Assembly (NCBI GenBank): GCA_900766925.1 | Contig: CAAFXG010000041.1 | Span: 1-33,765, forward strand | Direction: 5' to 3' | Length of the DNA: 33,765 bases | Origin: Lachnospiraceae bacterium | GTDB lineage: Bacteria > Bacillota > Clostridia > Lachnospirales > Lachnospiraceae | Part shown: positions 8,578 through 16,947 of the stretch, piece after piece | Position numbering within the stretch: position 1 is the first letter of the stretch | Layout: the number at the start of each line of letters is the position of its first letter | Notes under the pieces: generated by a model | Told to the model about the DNA's origin: nothing | Seen by the model: only the letters and a program-made list of their open reading frames with translations | The model's database searches: none | Made by a program: the position numbers and the translations under genes

Positions 8578-9958
8578 CTATATTATCCTCCTGATACTCT
8601 TCAAATACAAATTCCTCTTCCTTCTTAAACGCCTCAGTGCTATCTTTCTTTAAAAGTACAATTAATGTCTGAAACAGTAATTTTAAATCAAGCCAGAAGC
8701 TGTACTCTTCAATATACATCAAATCCAGAATCAGCTTATCCTTTGGTGATGTATTATATTTTCCTGCTATCTGTGCATAACCCGTAATACCTGCCTTCAC
8801 ACGAAGTCTGTACTCAAACTCAGGCAGGACAGATGTATAATTGAATATATTTGATAACATCTCCGGTCTTGGTCCTACCACACTCATGTCTCCCTTCAGA
8901 ACATTATAGAACTGCGGAAGCTCGTCAATACGATATTTTCGAAGCACCTTTCCTACCCTTGTTACCCTGTCATCATCCTCGACAACTGAATAATTTTCAA
9001 CATTTTCCTTCATCGTCCTGAATTTATATACGGAGAATATCTTGCCGTTTCTTGTAGCCCTGTTCTGTCTGAAAATAATCGTTCCTTTATCCTCAGCCTT
9101 AATAAGCAATGCTGATATCAGCATAAGCGGAGATGTTACAATAAGGGCAAATACCGATATTACAATATCCATCACACGCTTAACCATACGCTGTTCTAAG
9201 GTAAGTCCCTTAGAATAATTGCTGAACATAGATACATCATCCAGAATAAAGTGTTTTGAGCTTTTCTCAACAACGTCATGCATATCAGGATTAAAATATA
9301 CATTTTTCATATTCTGGTAACAAAACTCAACTATTTCTGTTCTTTCCTTTATGGGAACATCGTAAATAAATATGGTCTCATGCTGTGTTATAAATTCCTT
9401 TAATCGTTTATCACGATAATCGGCCACACGTGTAACCTTATACTGCAGCTTATACTTACCTACACCCTTCATAATTTCATTAAGACTTCTCTGGGACGAG
9501 GTTATAATGATACAGTTTTCAGGGTCATATATTTTAAAGTATAACGAGTTTCCGCCATATGAGAAAAGCAAAATAACCAAAAACTGCAAACCGATAATTG
9601 GCAACAATAATATAGGCTGCTCAAGCTCAAATGTAGCGTTATTTTTCTCGTTTGTGTTCATCAATGACAACATCAACATAGAGATAATATCTGTAAATAT
9701 TACCATTAAAATTAAAGAATGTACGATAGGCTTTGTTTTACGCTTACCTATATCATATCTTCCATAGATATTAGAAAACATGTATGACATTAAAATATAT
9801 GTCGCTACAGTAACACCGGAAGTTCTCGACAAATTAAGCAGCTGCCAGTTGGTTCTTGCATACATTCCATAAAATATCCAGAACAACGAAACGTACATTG
9901 TAATTTTTAGTAGAAAAATTATTGATGTCTCTAGTTTTCTAAGTTTAATCTTCATCAT
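8549..9958 (-). CDS. Undecaprenyl-phosphate sugar phosphotransferase (polyprenyl glycosylphosphotransferase)
   Basis: Starts a surface polysaccharide unit by moving a sugar-1-phosphate from a nucleotide sugar to undecaprenyl phosphate at the inner membrane face. The 469-residue protein has four N-terminal membrane segments (about 12-33, 45-65, 78-100, 114-134), a cytoplasmic middle region, a further membrane segment at about 265-288, and the C-terminal bacterial sugar transferase domain with FRQNRATRNGK, KFRTM, RKYRIDELPQF and GDMSVVGPRPEM. This is the WbaP/WcaJ-type architecture. The sugar donor cannot be told from sequence. It is 24 bases after glmM and overlaps rmlD, so the three genes look like one envelope-sugar operon. 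Confidence 0.95.
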   Translation of the reverse strand: MMKIKLRKLETSIIFLLKITMYVSLFWIFYGMYARTNWQLLNLSRTSGVTVATYILMSYMFSNIYGRYDIGKRKTKPIVHSLILMVIFTDIISMLMLSLMNTNEKNNATFELEQPILLLPIIGLQFLVILLFSYGGNSLYFKIYDPENCIIITSSQRSLNEIMKGVGKYKLQYKVTRVADYRDKRLKEFITQHETIFIYDVPIKERTEIVEFCYQNMKNVYFNPDMHDVVEKSSKHFILDDVSMFSNYSKGLTLEQRMVKRVMDIVISVFALIVTSPLMLISALLIKAEDKGTIIFRQNRATRNGKIFSVYKFRTMKENVENYSVVEDDDRVTRVGKVLRKYRIDELPQFYNVLKGDMSVVGPRPEMLSNIFNYTSVLPEFEYRLRVKAGITGYAQIAGKYNTSPKDKLILDLMYIEEYSFWLDLKLLFQTLIVLLKKDSTEAFKKEEEFVFEEYQEDNIDEENISNGL

Positions 9959-9982
9959 CTAAACCTTTGTAACCGAAAATGG

Positions 9983-11341
9983 TTATTTAACTTCAAAGCC
10001 CTTGTCTCTTATTACACTAACAACAGCATCCACATACTTCTCACACAAATCATCCGTCTTCGCTTCAACCATTACACGGATAAGCGGTTCTGTTCCACTC
10101 TCTCTAAGAAGAATCCTTCCGTCTTCTCCAAGCTCTTCCTCCACCTTCTTAGCTGCGGCAAGCACGTCTCCATCATTCATAACCTCTGCCTTACTATTAA
10201 CATGTACATTAACAAGTAACTGTGGATATATGCTAAGACCTCTTGTAAGCTCTGACATTGTAGTCTTGTTCTCTATCATTACTTCCATTAACTTTAACGA
10301 TGTCAGTACGCCATCTCCGGTTCTTGCATTCTTGGAAAATATAATATGTCCACTCTGTTCACCGCCAAGTATGTATTCATTATCCATCATACATTCATAG
10401 ACATACTTATCACCTACTGCTGTTTTGGCATATTCAATTCCCTCAGCATCAAATGCCTTATACAGACCCAGATTAGACATTACTGTAGTAACAACAGTAT
10501 TTTTATTTAATTGTCCACGTTCCTTAAGATATTTTCCGCAAATATACAAAATCTTATCACCGTCAATGAGCTCTCCGTTCTCATCCACCGCAAGGCATCT
10601 GTCTGCATCCCCATCATAAGCAAATCCTGCATCAAGCTTATTTTCCACTACAAATTTCTGTAAGCCTTCAATATGTGTCGAGCCACAATTAGTATTTATA
10701 TTGGTTCCGTCCGGTGCGTTGTTTATAACATATGTCTTTGCCCCAAGTGCATCAAAAACTGCTTTAGCAACCGTCGAAGAAGCTCCGTTGGCGCAATCAA
10801 GCCCTATTCTGAGATTTTTGAAGGATCTTGTCGGCACAGTCATCAGATATGCAATATATCTGTTTCGTCCCATTGAATAATCCGTCGTCCTACCAATATT
10901 TTCCTTAGTGGCAAGCGGAATTTCAGGCAGTAAGCCATCTATATACTGTTCAATTTTTTCTTCCACTGCTGAATCCATTTTAGAGCCCTGATTATTAATT
11001 ATTTTTATTCCGTTATCATAAAATGGATTATGGCTTGCAGAAATCATAATACCGCAGTCAAACTCGTCTGCCCTTACAACGTACGAAACACTTGGAGTTG
11101 GTGTTACATGCATAAGATACACATCAGCCCCACTTGCAGTAAGTCCTGCTACAAGCGAGTACTCGAACATATAGCTTGAACGTCTTGTATCCTTGCCGAT
11201 TACAATCCTGGCCCTCTCATTGTCCTTTTTCTGCTGTCCAAAATAATATCCTAAATATCTTCCTACTTTATATGCATGTTCAACTGTCAAATCGACATTT
11301 GCTTCTCCTCGAAATCCATCTGTTCCAAAATACTTACCCAT
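9983..11341 (-). CDS. glmM: Phosphoglucosamine mutase
   Basis: Converts glucosamine-6-phosphate to glucosamine-1-phosphate for UDP-GlcNAc and thus peptidoglycan. The 452-residue length is typical. The phosphoserine loop is ISASHNPFYDNGIK at about residues 99-112, the metal-binding loop is DGDADR near 242-247, the sugar-binding GGEQSGH is near 325, and the phosphate-binding RESGTEPLIRVM is near the C-terminus. The ATG is preceded by AAAGGAA. Downstream genes use nucleotide sugars, which fits. The 121-base gap upstream holds no recognised element. Confidence 0.97.
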   Translation of the reverse strand: MGKYFGTDGFRGEANVDLTVEHAYKVGRYLGYYFGQQKKDNERARIVIGKDTRRSSYMFEYSLVAGLTASGADVYLMHVTPTPSVSYVVRADEFDCGIMISASHNPFYDNGIKIINNQGSKMDSAVEEKIEQYIDGLLPEIPLATKENIGRTTDYSMGRNRYIAYLMTVPTRSFKNLRIGLDCANGASSTVAKAVFDALGAKTYVINNAPDGTNINTNCGSTHIEGLQKFVVENKLDAGFAYDGDADRCLAVDENGELIDGDKILYICGKYLKERGQLNKNTVVTTVMSNLGLYKAFDAEGIEYAKTAVGDKYVYECMMDNEYILGGEQSGHIIFSKNARTGDGVLTSLKLMEVMIENKTTMSELTRGLSIYPQLLVNVHVNSKAEVMNDGDVLAAAKKVEEELGEDGRILLRESGTEPLIRVMVEAKTDDLCEKYVDAVVSVIRDKGFEVK

Positions 11342-11462
11342 ATGATATTAATTCCTTTCACGAAAGCAATATTACAATGATTATATTCCTAATTAATAAA
11401 AATGTAAAGAAAAAGACTTTGAACCGGTACAATAGTCCCTAACCGGCAAATCAGTATATAAT

Positions 11463-12464
11463 TTAATCCCAGCTATCGTAATAATCATCCTCATTTACAT
11501 CAATCTGCTCAATATTCTCATCTGATGCTGCTATCTCATCACTGTCCTCACCTAAGCCCTCGCCCTCATAGCTGTTACATAACAGAAGCTTTACCGACTT
11601 ATGATAATTCTGAACTACAACCTCCTTTTTCTCTCCTCCAAACTCTCCGTCCACAGTCCACGGAATCGGAATTTCGCACTTTACGCTAACCCGTGAAGCC
11701 TTACAAGAGTAAAACATTTCGTTACCGTCTATATCATTGGTGAGAATACCGTTAACAGCCTTCTGAAGCTCCGCAGCATTTTTAGGATTCTTAATAAACA
11801 GGCAGTCAAACTTTCCATCGTCTAAAAGCACATGCTTTGCCCCTCTGATTTTAAAGCCTGCAACAGAAAATGAATTGGTAATCATACCGTAAATATATTC
11901 ACCACTGATTACTTTTCCATCAAAATCTGCAACAATTTTAAAAGATTTATAGGAAGTTATATTTTTCAATGCCTCTACAATATATGCCGAATGTCCCATA
12001 ATCTTCTTAAGTGACTGATCCGTGCTGTACGAAATGTCTGTAAAAATACCGAATGCCGCAATATAAACAAAATATTTGTCATCCAGTATTCCCACATCCA
12101 GATTATTTACTGTACCGTTTACAATCTGGCTTGCAGCAGTCAGCGGATTTCTTGATATTTTCAGACTTCTCGCAAAATCATTTGTTGTTCCCACAGGGAT
12201 ATAACCGATAGGCACCTTATTTTCACCCATATTCATATATCCGCAAACTGTATTCTCAAGAGTACCGTCTCCTCCGGCGCATACAATCAAATCATAATCC
12301 GCGCCATCGCAAATAACCTTTCGTTCAGCATCATCCGGTCCTGTTGTCGGGTATGTTACGACCTCATATCCTGCCTTTGAAAAAGTCATTATAATCTCAA
12401 ATAAATCATTTTTAATAGCTGTTCTTCCAGCTTTAGGATTGATAATAAAAAGCAATTTTTTCAT
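11463..12464 (-). CDS. Diacylglycerol/lipid kinase, YegS/DgkB type
   Basis: A 333-residue member of the soluble diacylglycerol kinase catalytic family, likely phosphorylating a membrane lipid such as diacylglycerol for recycling to phosphatidic acid. The nucleotide-binding GGDGT is at residues 64-68, preceded by IINPKAG at 7-13, and PVGTTNDFARSL follows near 91-102. The C-terminal beta-rich domain has the usual WTVDGEFGG segment. An acidic tail of about 30 residues (EGLGEDSDEIAASDENIEQIDVNEDDYYDSWD region) is extra. It follows queC by 34 bases and may be co-transcribed with the que operon, though there is no functional link. Confidence 0.9.
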   Translation of the reverse strand: MKKLLFIINPKAGRTAIKNDLFEIIMTFSKAGYEVVTYPTTGPDDAERKVICDGADYDLIVCAGGDGTLENTVCGYMNMGENKVPIGYIPVGTTNDFARSLKISRNPLTAASQIVNGTVNNLDVGILDDKYFVYIAAFGIFTDISYSTDQSLKKIMGHSAYIVEALKNITSYKSFKIVADFDGKVISGEYIYGMITNSFSVAGFKIRGAKHVLLDDGKFDCLFIKNPKNAAELQKAVNGILTNDIDGNEMFYSCKASRVSVKCEIPIPWTVDGEFGGEKKEVVVQNYHKSVKLLLCNSYEGEGLGEDSDEIAASDENIEQIDVNEDDYYDSWD

Positions 12465-12498
12465 AACAATAAGACAACCTGCATATCATTACACCTTT

Positions 12499-13158
12499 TC
12501 AAGCTCTGCGTGCGAGATATGCATCCAAACCTCTCTTTCTAAGTTTACATGCAGGGCAGCTTCCGCATCCGTCTCCTTGTATTCCATTATAACACGTAAG
12601 CGTCATATTTCTTACAATGTCGAAGCCCCCCAGTTTATCTGCAAGTTCCCATGTTTCCTCTTTGTTTATCCACATTAAAGGGGTAATAAGGTCAAATTCA
12701 TAATCCATCGCTAAATTCAACGTAACGTTCAAGGATTTAATAAATGCATCCCTGCAATCAGGATATCCTGAAAAATCACTCTGGGATACACCTGTGATTA
12801 TATCTGTCACTCCTCTCTGTTTTGCGTAAATTGCAACAAATGTTAAGAAAACCATATTTCTGCCATCAACAAAGGTATTAGGTGTTCCTGTATCAGGAGC
12901 TTCCTTGTCAACCGTCATATCTAATCTTGTTAATGAATTAGGAGCAAGCTGGTTAAGAAGCCCCATATCAAGAATAGTATGTTCCACATTAAGCTCCCCG
13001 CAAATATTTTTTGCACAATCAAGCTCTGCCTTGTGTCTTTGACCATAATCAAAGGAAACGGCATACACCTTACTATACCTTGCCAATGCCCATAATAGAC
13101 ACGTCGTACTATCCTGTCCGCCACTAAAAACTACAACTGCTGCTTCTTTATTCTTCAT
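12499..13158 (-). CDS. queC: 7-cyano-7-deazaguanine (preQ0) synthase
   Basis: ATP-dependent conversion of 7-carboxy-7-deazaguanine to preQ0, the last of the shared steps toward queuosine. The 219-residue protein has the PP-loop FSGGQDSTTCLLW near the N-terminus and a C-terminal zinc site with four cysteines in CYNGIQGDGCGSCPACK. The ATG at 13158 is chosen because AAGGAG is nine bases upstream; a TTG two codons earlier would be too close to that site. It is the fourth gene of queD-queE-folE-queC and follows folE by 21 bases. Confidence 0.97.
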   Translation of the reverse strand: MKNKEAAVVVFSGGQDSTTCLLWALARYSKVYAVSFDYGQRHKAELDCAKNICGELNVEHTILDMGLLNQLAPNSLTRLDMTVDKEAPDTGTPNTFVDGRNMVFLTFVAIYAKQRGVTDIITGVSQSDFSGYPDCRDAFIKSLNVTLNLAMDYEFDLITPLMWINKEETWELADKLGGFDIVRNMTLTCYNGIQGDGCGSCPACKLRKRGLDAYLARRA

Positions 13159-13179
13159 CTTCAAACACTCCTTGTATAT

Positions 13180-13758
13180 TTATTTCAACAATAGCATAAG
13201 TCTGTTCTGGAGCTGCAGGTCATCCTGAAAACGCCCATTAAGAGTTGTTGTTATTGTCTTTGCGTCTGTGTTTTTTATTCCCCTTGATGTCATACAGCTA
13301 TGACAGCCTTCTATTATTACAGCCACGTCATATGAGCCTGTTACCTTACTCATAATATATGCTATATCTGAGCCTATTCTTTCCTGAAGCTGTAATCTTT
13401 TTGCCACCATATCAGCAATTCTTGCAATCTTACTAAGTCCAAGTACCTTTCCGTTAGGAATATAAGCCACTGACACCTTCATGTCATACATAAGCGCCAT
13501 ATGGTGTTCGCAGAAACTAAATACACTTATATCCTTAACCAGAACCATATCCTGAGACGCACCCATAGGCTGTTCAAATGACTTATTAAACATTTCCGCT
13601 ATCTCATCATTTGTATAGTTCATGCCTTCAAATACTTCCTCATACATTCTGGCAACTCTGTCCGGAGTGTCCCTTAGTCCTTCTCTGTCCGGGTCGTCTC
13701 CCAGTGCTACAAGTATACCTCTGATATGTTTCATAATTGCATCCTTATCTATTGCCAT
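13180..13758 (-). CDS. folE: GTP cyclohydrolase I
   Basis: Converts GTP to 7,8-dihydroneopterin triphosphate, the shared precursor of folate and 7-deazaguanines. The 192-residue length is normal. The zinc ligands and active site are visible in FCEHHMALM (about residue 108) and EGCHSCMTSRG (about 157-167), and SKIARIADMVAKR lies between. Being inside the que operon, it probably supplies QueD, although its product can also feed folate. Its ribosome binding site (AGGGAG) sits in the last codons of queE and the queE stop is immediately before its ATG, so translation is coupled. Confidence 0.98.
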   Translation of the reverse strand: MAIDKDAIMKHIRGILVALGDDPDREGLRDTPDRVARMYEEVFEGMNYTNDEIAEMFNKSFEQPMGASQDMVLVKDISVFSFCEHHMALMYDMKVSVAYIPNGKVLGLSKIARIADMVAKRLQLQERIGSDIAYIMSKVTGSYDVAVIIEGCHSCMTSRGIKNTDAKTITTTLNGRFQDDLQLQNRLMLLLK

Positions 13759-13759
13759 A

Positions 13760-14434
13760 TTAAACTCCCTTTCTGTCAGGCTCCCATATGTATTTATGCA
13801 TCTGGAGCTGAAGCTTTACCTTGTTCATTTTATTATCTATCATATAATCAACTATATCCGCCGGCTCAATCTGTGAAAATGCTGAGCTAAGGTAAACGGT
13901 TACCCTGTCTGTCAGTTTATATTTTTCAATTATTTCCTTTGCAACATCCAAATCCGTTCTGTCAGAAACAACGAATTTCACGGTATCCACCGGCCTTAAT
14001 ATTTCATAGTTTTCCATGCACATATATTTATCCATTCCGCTTCCCGGAAGCTTATAATCGAGTGTAAACGTAACATTTTCTGCAAAATGCAGATACTTCC
14101 TTATGGATATTGAGCCATTAGTTTCTATTTCCACCCTTATACTTTTATCTGATGACAAATGCCGAATTAACTCTCCTATATTTTCCTGCAAAAGCGGTTC
14201 ACCGCCTGTCAGCGTAACATTATTTAAGCCCGTAGCTTTTACATAATCATATATCGCTTCACCTGTCATTTCCTCATAGCAGGCATCCTCTTTGTTCGCC
14301 CACTTTGTATCACAGTAGCTACAACAAAGATTACAGCCCCCAAATCGGATAAAGCATGCCAATTCCCCTGCAGCTTTTGATTCTCCATTTATACTTATGA
14401 ATTTTTCCACAACCTTATACTTTGCCATTTTCAT
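13760..14434 (-). CDS. queE: 7-carboxy-7-deazaguanine synthase (radical SAM)
   Basis: Radical SAM ring-contracting enzyme turning 6-carboxytetrahydropterin into 7-carboxy-7-deazaguanine. The cluster motif CNLCCSYC (C-x3-C-x2-C) follows FIRFGG near residue 30, and LTGGEPLLQ follows near residue 80. The ATG at 14434 has AGGA six bases upstream and gives 224 residues; an in-frame ATG at 14449, next to the queD stop codon, has no visible binding site. It sits between queD and folE with almost no spacing, as expected for one operon. Confidence 0.95.
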   Translation of the reverse strand: MKMAKYKVVEKFISINGESKAAGELACFIRFGGCNLCCSYCDTKWANKEDACYEEMTGEAIYDYVKATGLNNVTLTGGEPLLQENIGELIRHLSSDKSIRVEIETNGSISIRKYLHFAENVTFTLDYKLPGSGMDKYMCMENYEILRPVDTVKFVVSDRTDLDVAKEIIEKYKLTDRVTVYLSSAFSQIEPADIVDYMIDNKMNKVKLQLQMHKYIWEPDRKGV

Positions 14435-14450
14435 ACTTTTTCCTGTCATT

Positions 14451-14873
14451 CTAAGATTCTACGTAGGATGCACAATTCTTTGGCGTCTCATATACTGTAG
14501 TTTTTGCTATCCTATATCCCTTTTCTGCCATTTTTTCAAAAAAATGCTTCGAAAAATTCTCCGCTGTAGGTCTGAATGGAACCTCAATCACCCTGAAGTT
14601 CTCTTCCAAAAGCGCCTCAAGTGTCTTTTCCTTCAGACTGTCCTTCTCAATTATCAATGAATGATCATAAAACTCAACAATTTCAGTAAGTGCTCCCTTT
14701 AATTCTGAAAAATCAACAATCATTCCTCTGTTTTGTCCATCATTCTCCAATGCTTCTCCATTAGCTTCAATTTCCACAGTCCACCTGTGTCCGTGAATAT
14801 TCGAACACTTTCCTTCATAACCTGAAAGGAAATGTGCACTGTCAAAGCTCGCATCCGTCCTTAGTATATACAT
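14451..14873 (-). CDS. queD: 6-carboxytetrahydropterin synthase
   Basis: Makes 6-carboxy-5,6,7,8-tetrahydropterin from dihydroneopterin triphosphate, the first step that is specific to 7-deazaguanines. The 140-residue protein has the zinc histidines in SAHFLSG (His14) and NIHGHRWTVE (His28, His30), and the catalytic cysteine in GKCSN. The ATG follows AGGAGA at good spacing. It is the first gene of the operon, and its 245-base upstream region has no gene but holds a preQ1-I-like hairpin, a large terminator-like stem and a 16-base palindrome, described separately. Confidence 0.97.
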   Translation of the reverse strand: MYILRTDASFDSAHFLSGYEGKCSNIHGHRWTVEIEANGEALENDGQNRGMIVDFSELKGALTEIVEFYDHSLIIEKDSLKEKTLEALLEENFRVIEVPFRPTAENFSKHFFEKMAEKGYRIAKTTVYETPKNCASYVES

Positions 14874-14912
14874 AAACTTCTCCTCTTATAAACATCTTTA
14901 TTTTAGGCAATT

Positions 14913-14928
14913 GCCTAACATTCCATAT
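14913..14928. other. 16-base perfect palindrome upstream of queD
   Basis: TTAGGCAATTGCCTAA reads the same on both strands and lies 40 bases before the queD start, after the terminator-like stem. It could be an operator, or form a 6-bp hairpin with an AATT loop in the RNA. No T-run follows on the minus strand. Confidence 0.6.
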
Positions 14929-14938
14929 TAAGCATCAC

Positions 14939-15048
14939 AAAAAAGTGGCTATTAATCCATATCATATAACACACAATACCAGGACAAAGCGACCCAAATC
15001 CGGTCATTTGTCTGTTGTGTGCCATATCCTTACAGATTAAAAGCCACT
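14939..15048 (-). terminator. Large terminator-like structured stem in the queD leader
   Basis: On the minus strand AGTGGCTTTTAATC (15035-15048) pairs with GATTAATAGCCACT (14944-14957), 13 of 14 pairs with one T-T mismatch. The second arm runs directly into a T-run (six T counting the last stem base, 14944-14939). Inside are nested stems: CACACAA with TTGTGTG (7 bp), GACAAA with TTTGTC (6 bp) and GACC with GGTC (4 bp). The form is that of an intrinsic terminator with an unusually big branched or rod-like loop, placed between thrC and queD. It may end thrC transcripts, attenuate the que operon, or both. Confidence 0.7.
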
Positions 15049-15055
15049 CTGATGT

Positions 15056-15097
15056 CCTAGTTTTATTTATAGACAGGATGGTACAAATGAACTGTCT
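15056..15097 (-). promoter_or_regulatory. Candidate preQ1-I riboswitch aptamer
   Basis: On the minus strand AGACAG (15092-15097) pairs with CTGTCT (15071-15076). The loop begins with TTC and ends with C just before the 3' stem strand, and the stem is followed by the A-rich tail ATAAATAAAACTAGG. This order (stem, UUC, loop, C, stem, A-rich tail, CUA) is that of the preQ1-I class, and the gene downstream is queD. The loop is a few bases longer than in the Bacillus example as I remember it, and I cannot see a clean loop-to-CUA pseudoknot, so the call is tentative. The large terminator-like stem follows within ten bases, as an expression platform would. Confidence 0.5.
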
Positions 15098-15118
15098 TAA
15101 TATATTATTTATCTATGC

Positions 15119-16606
15119 TTAAACACCTAAAAACTGTTTTACAACTGAAAGCATATCTTCCTTATCGCAAACAGTCTTATGTCTGACCTCTGCTGATCTG
15201 ATATCTTCAATAGCCTGTGGTATTTTTACACCTGAAAGGCGATTGAGTTCATCAACAAGTTCAAAATCTGTCTGCTTATCATACTCACTATTAATTGCAT
15301 TCATAACACTTCTTGTAAACTTGTAAGGACTTGCAGTTGATGCAATAACAGTAGGAAGTTTATCCCCTGTTTCAGCCACATACTTGTCATATACAGTGGC
15401 AGCAACCGCAGTGTGAGTATCAATTATATAGTTATCTGACTCATACACCTTTTTGATTGTAGCAGCCGTCTCTTCCTCTGATGCATAGTTGCCGTAGAAA
15501 TCAGCAAGCTCCTTTCTCATATCTTCGGTAATTGAATACTCACCGTTATTAGTAAGTGCTGTCATAAGCTCCTTATTTTTAGCAGCATCATTTCCTGCTA
15601 TTCTGTATATAAGTCTCTCAAGATTACTTGAAATGAGGATATCCATTGATGGTGATGTTGTCAGAATAAATTCCCTGTTTCTGTCATACTTACCTGTCTC
15701 AAAGAAATCGTATAACACCTTGTTCTCATTTGATGCGCAAATAAACTTATTGATAGGAAGTCCCATCTGTTTTGCATAAAATGCTGCGAGAATATTACCA
15801 AAATTACCTGTAGGGACAACCACATTAATCTTATCACCGGCCTTAATTGTTCCGTCTGCGACAAGTCTTGTATATGCATACACATAATAAACCATCTGAG
15901 GCACAAGACGACCAATATTAATTGAATTAGCAGACGAGAACTGATATCCCTTTGTTGCAAGATATTCATTGAGCTCTACATCAGAGAACATCCTCTTTAC
16001 ACCGGTCTGCGCATCATCAAAGTTACCCGTAATACCAACAACAAATGTATTGTCACCCTTTTGTGTAACCATCTGCTTCTCCTGAATCGGACTAACACCA
16101 TTCTTAGGATAAAATACAATAATCTTTGTTCCCGGAACATCTGCAAAGCCTGCAAGTGCGGCCTTACCTGTATCTCCCGATGTTGCGGTAAGAATAACTA
16201 TCTCATTTTTGACATTATTCTTCTTTGCTGATGTTGTGAGTAAATATGGAAGAATGGAAAGTGCCATATCCTTAAATGCTATTGTTGAACCATGGAAAAG
16301 CTCAAGATAATAAGCCCCCGCCTTCTTTACAAGCGGTGCAATGAGCTCAGTATCAAACTTTGAATCATATGCACTATTAATACAATGTCTAAGCTCCTCC
16401 TCCGTAAAATCGGTAAACATCAGCTTCATTACATTATATGCAACCTCACGATAATCCATCTTAGCAAGCTCTTCTATATCTACATCTAATGCCGGTATCC
16501 GGTCAGGTACAAATAATCCGCCCTCATTGGCAAGACCCTTTAAAATTGCAAGAGATGCTGTGGCTGTTTCATTCGCATTTCTGGTACTTCTGTATATTAG
16601 CTCCAT
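15119..16606 (-). CDS. thrC: Threonine synthase
   Basis: PLP enzyme converting O-phosphohomoserine to threonine. The 495-residue length fits the longer threonine synthase group. The PLP lysine is in HGSTIAFKDMALS (Lys about residue 113), with TATSGDTGKAALAGF near 143 and the glycine-rich VPTGNFGNILAAFYA near 265 for phosphate binding. The start follows GAGGAGAG at good spacing. The upstream region 16607-16754 holds no recognised riboswitch or T-box and no strong promoter. The gene is flanked by the que operon downstream and a fold-back element upstream, so it looks like a single-gene unit. Confidence 0.98.
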   Translation of the reverse strand: MELIYRSTRNANETATASLAILKGLANEGGLFVPDRIPALDVDIEELAKMDYREVAYNVMKLMFTDFTEEELRHCINSAYDSKFDTELIAPLVKKAGAYYLELFHGSTIAFKDMALSILPYLLTTSAKKNNVKNEIVILTATSGDTGKAALAGFADVPGTKIIVFYPKNGVSPIQEKQMVTQKGDNTFVVGITGNFDDAQTGVKRMFSDVELNEYLATKGYQFSSANSINIGRLVPQMVYYVYAYTRLVADGTIKAGDKINVVVPTGNFGNILAAFYAKQMGLPINKFICASNENKVLYDFFETGKYDRNREFILTTSPSMDILISSNLERLIYRIAGNDAAKNKELMTALTNNGEYSITEDMRKELADFYGNYASEEETAATIKKVYESDNYIIDTHTAVAATVYDKYVAETGDKLPTVIASTASPYKFTRSVMNAINSEYDKQTDFELVDELNRLSGVKIPQAIEDIRSAEVRHKTVCDKEDMLSVVKQFLGV

Positions 16607-16754
16607 TTCTATACTCTCCTCGTATAATAATTTAGTCGGATAATTGCAAAACAGTTGGTCCGTGTATATGGTGTTGTGTGCAATTACCTGATATTTTATT
16701 TAGTTACAATATAAAACGCTCATATCGTAACACATTAATCACACAAAAACAAGC

Positions 16755-16938
16755 ATAAAAACAACAAGCCGGTACCATGATGGTATTTATATGTAATAAT
16801 TAAGACCGTTTGGAAACGTTGGTACTTAACGAGCGTTTACTTTACGCGAGTTTAGTACCGCTACATTATCCAACCGAGCGAGAGCGTGTCTTAATATTAC
16901 ATATAAATATCATCATGGCACCGGCTTGTTGTTTTTAT
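16755..16938. repeat. 184-bp fold-back element with about 51-bp arms
   Basis: Bases 16755-16806 and 16888-16938 are reverse complements except for two substitutions and one single-base indel. The ends read ATAAAAACAACAAGCCGG inward. The core has further pairing: GGTACTTAACGAGCG with CGCGAGTTTAGTACC (imperfect) and CGTTGG with CCAAC. It begins ten bases after the 3D-domain gene stop and lies upstream of thrC. No gene is seen. On the minus strand it is followed by a T-rich stretch, so it may also end the 3D-domain transcript. The sequence is unrelated to the element at 7496-7727. Confidence 0.9.
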
Positions 16939-16947
16939 CACTTTTTA

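Noticed and set aside
16607..16754. T-box or threonine leader before thrC
   Set aside because: No T-box consensus, specifier stem, leader peptide with threonine codons or terminator hairpin was seen.
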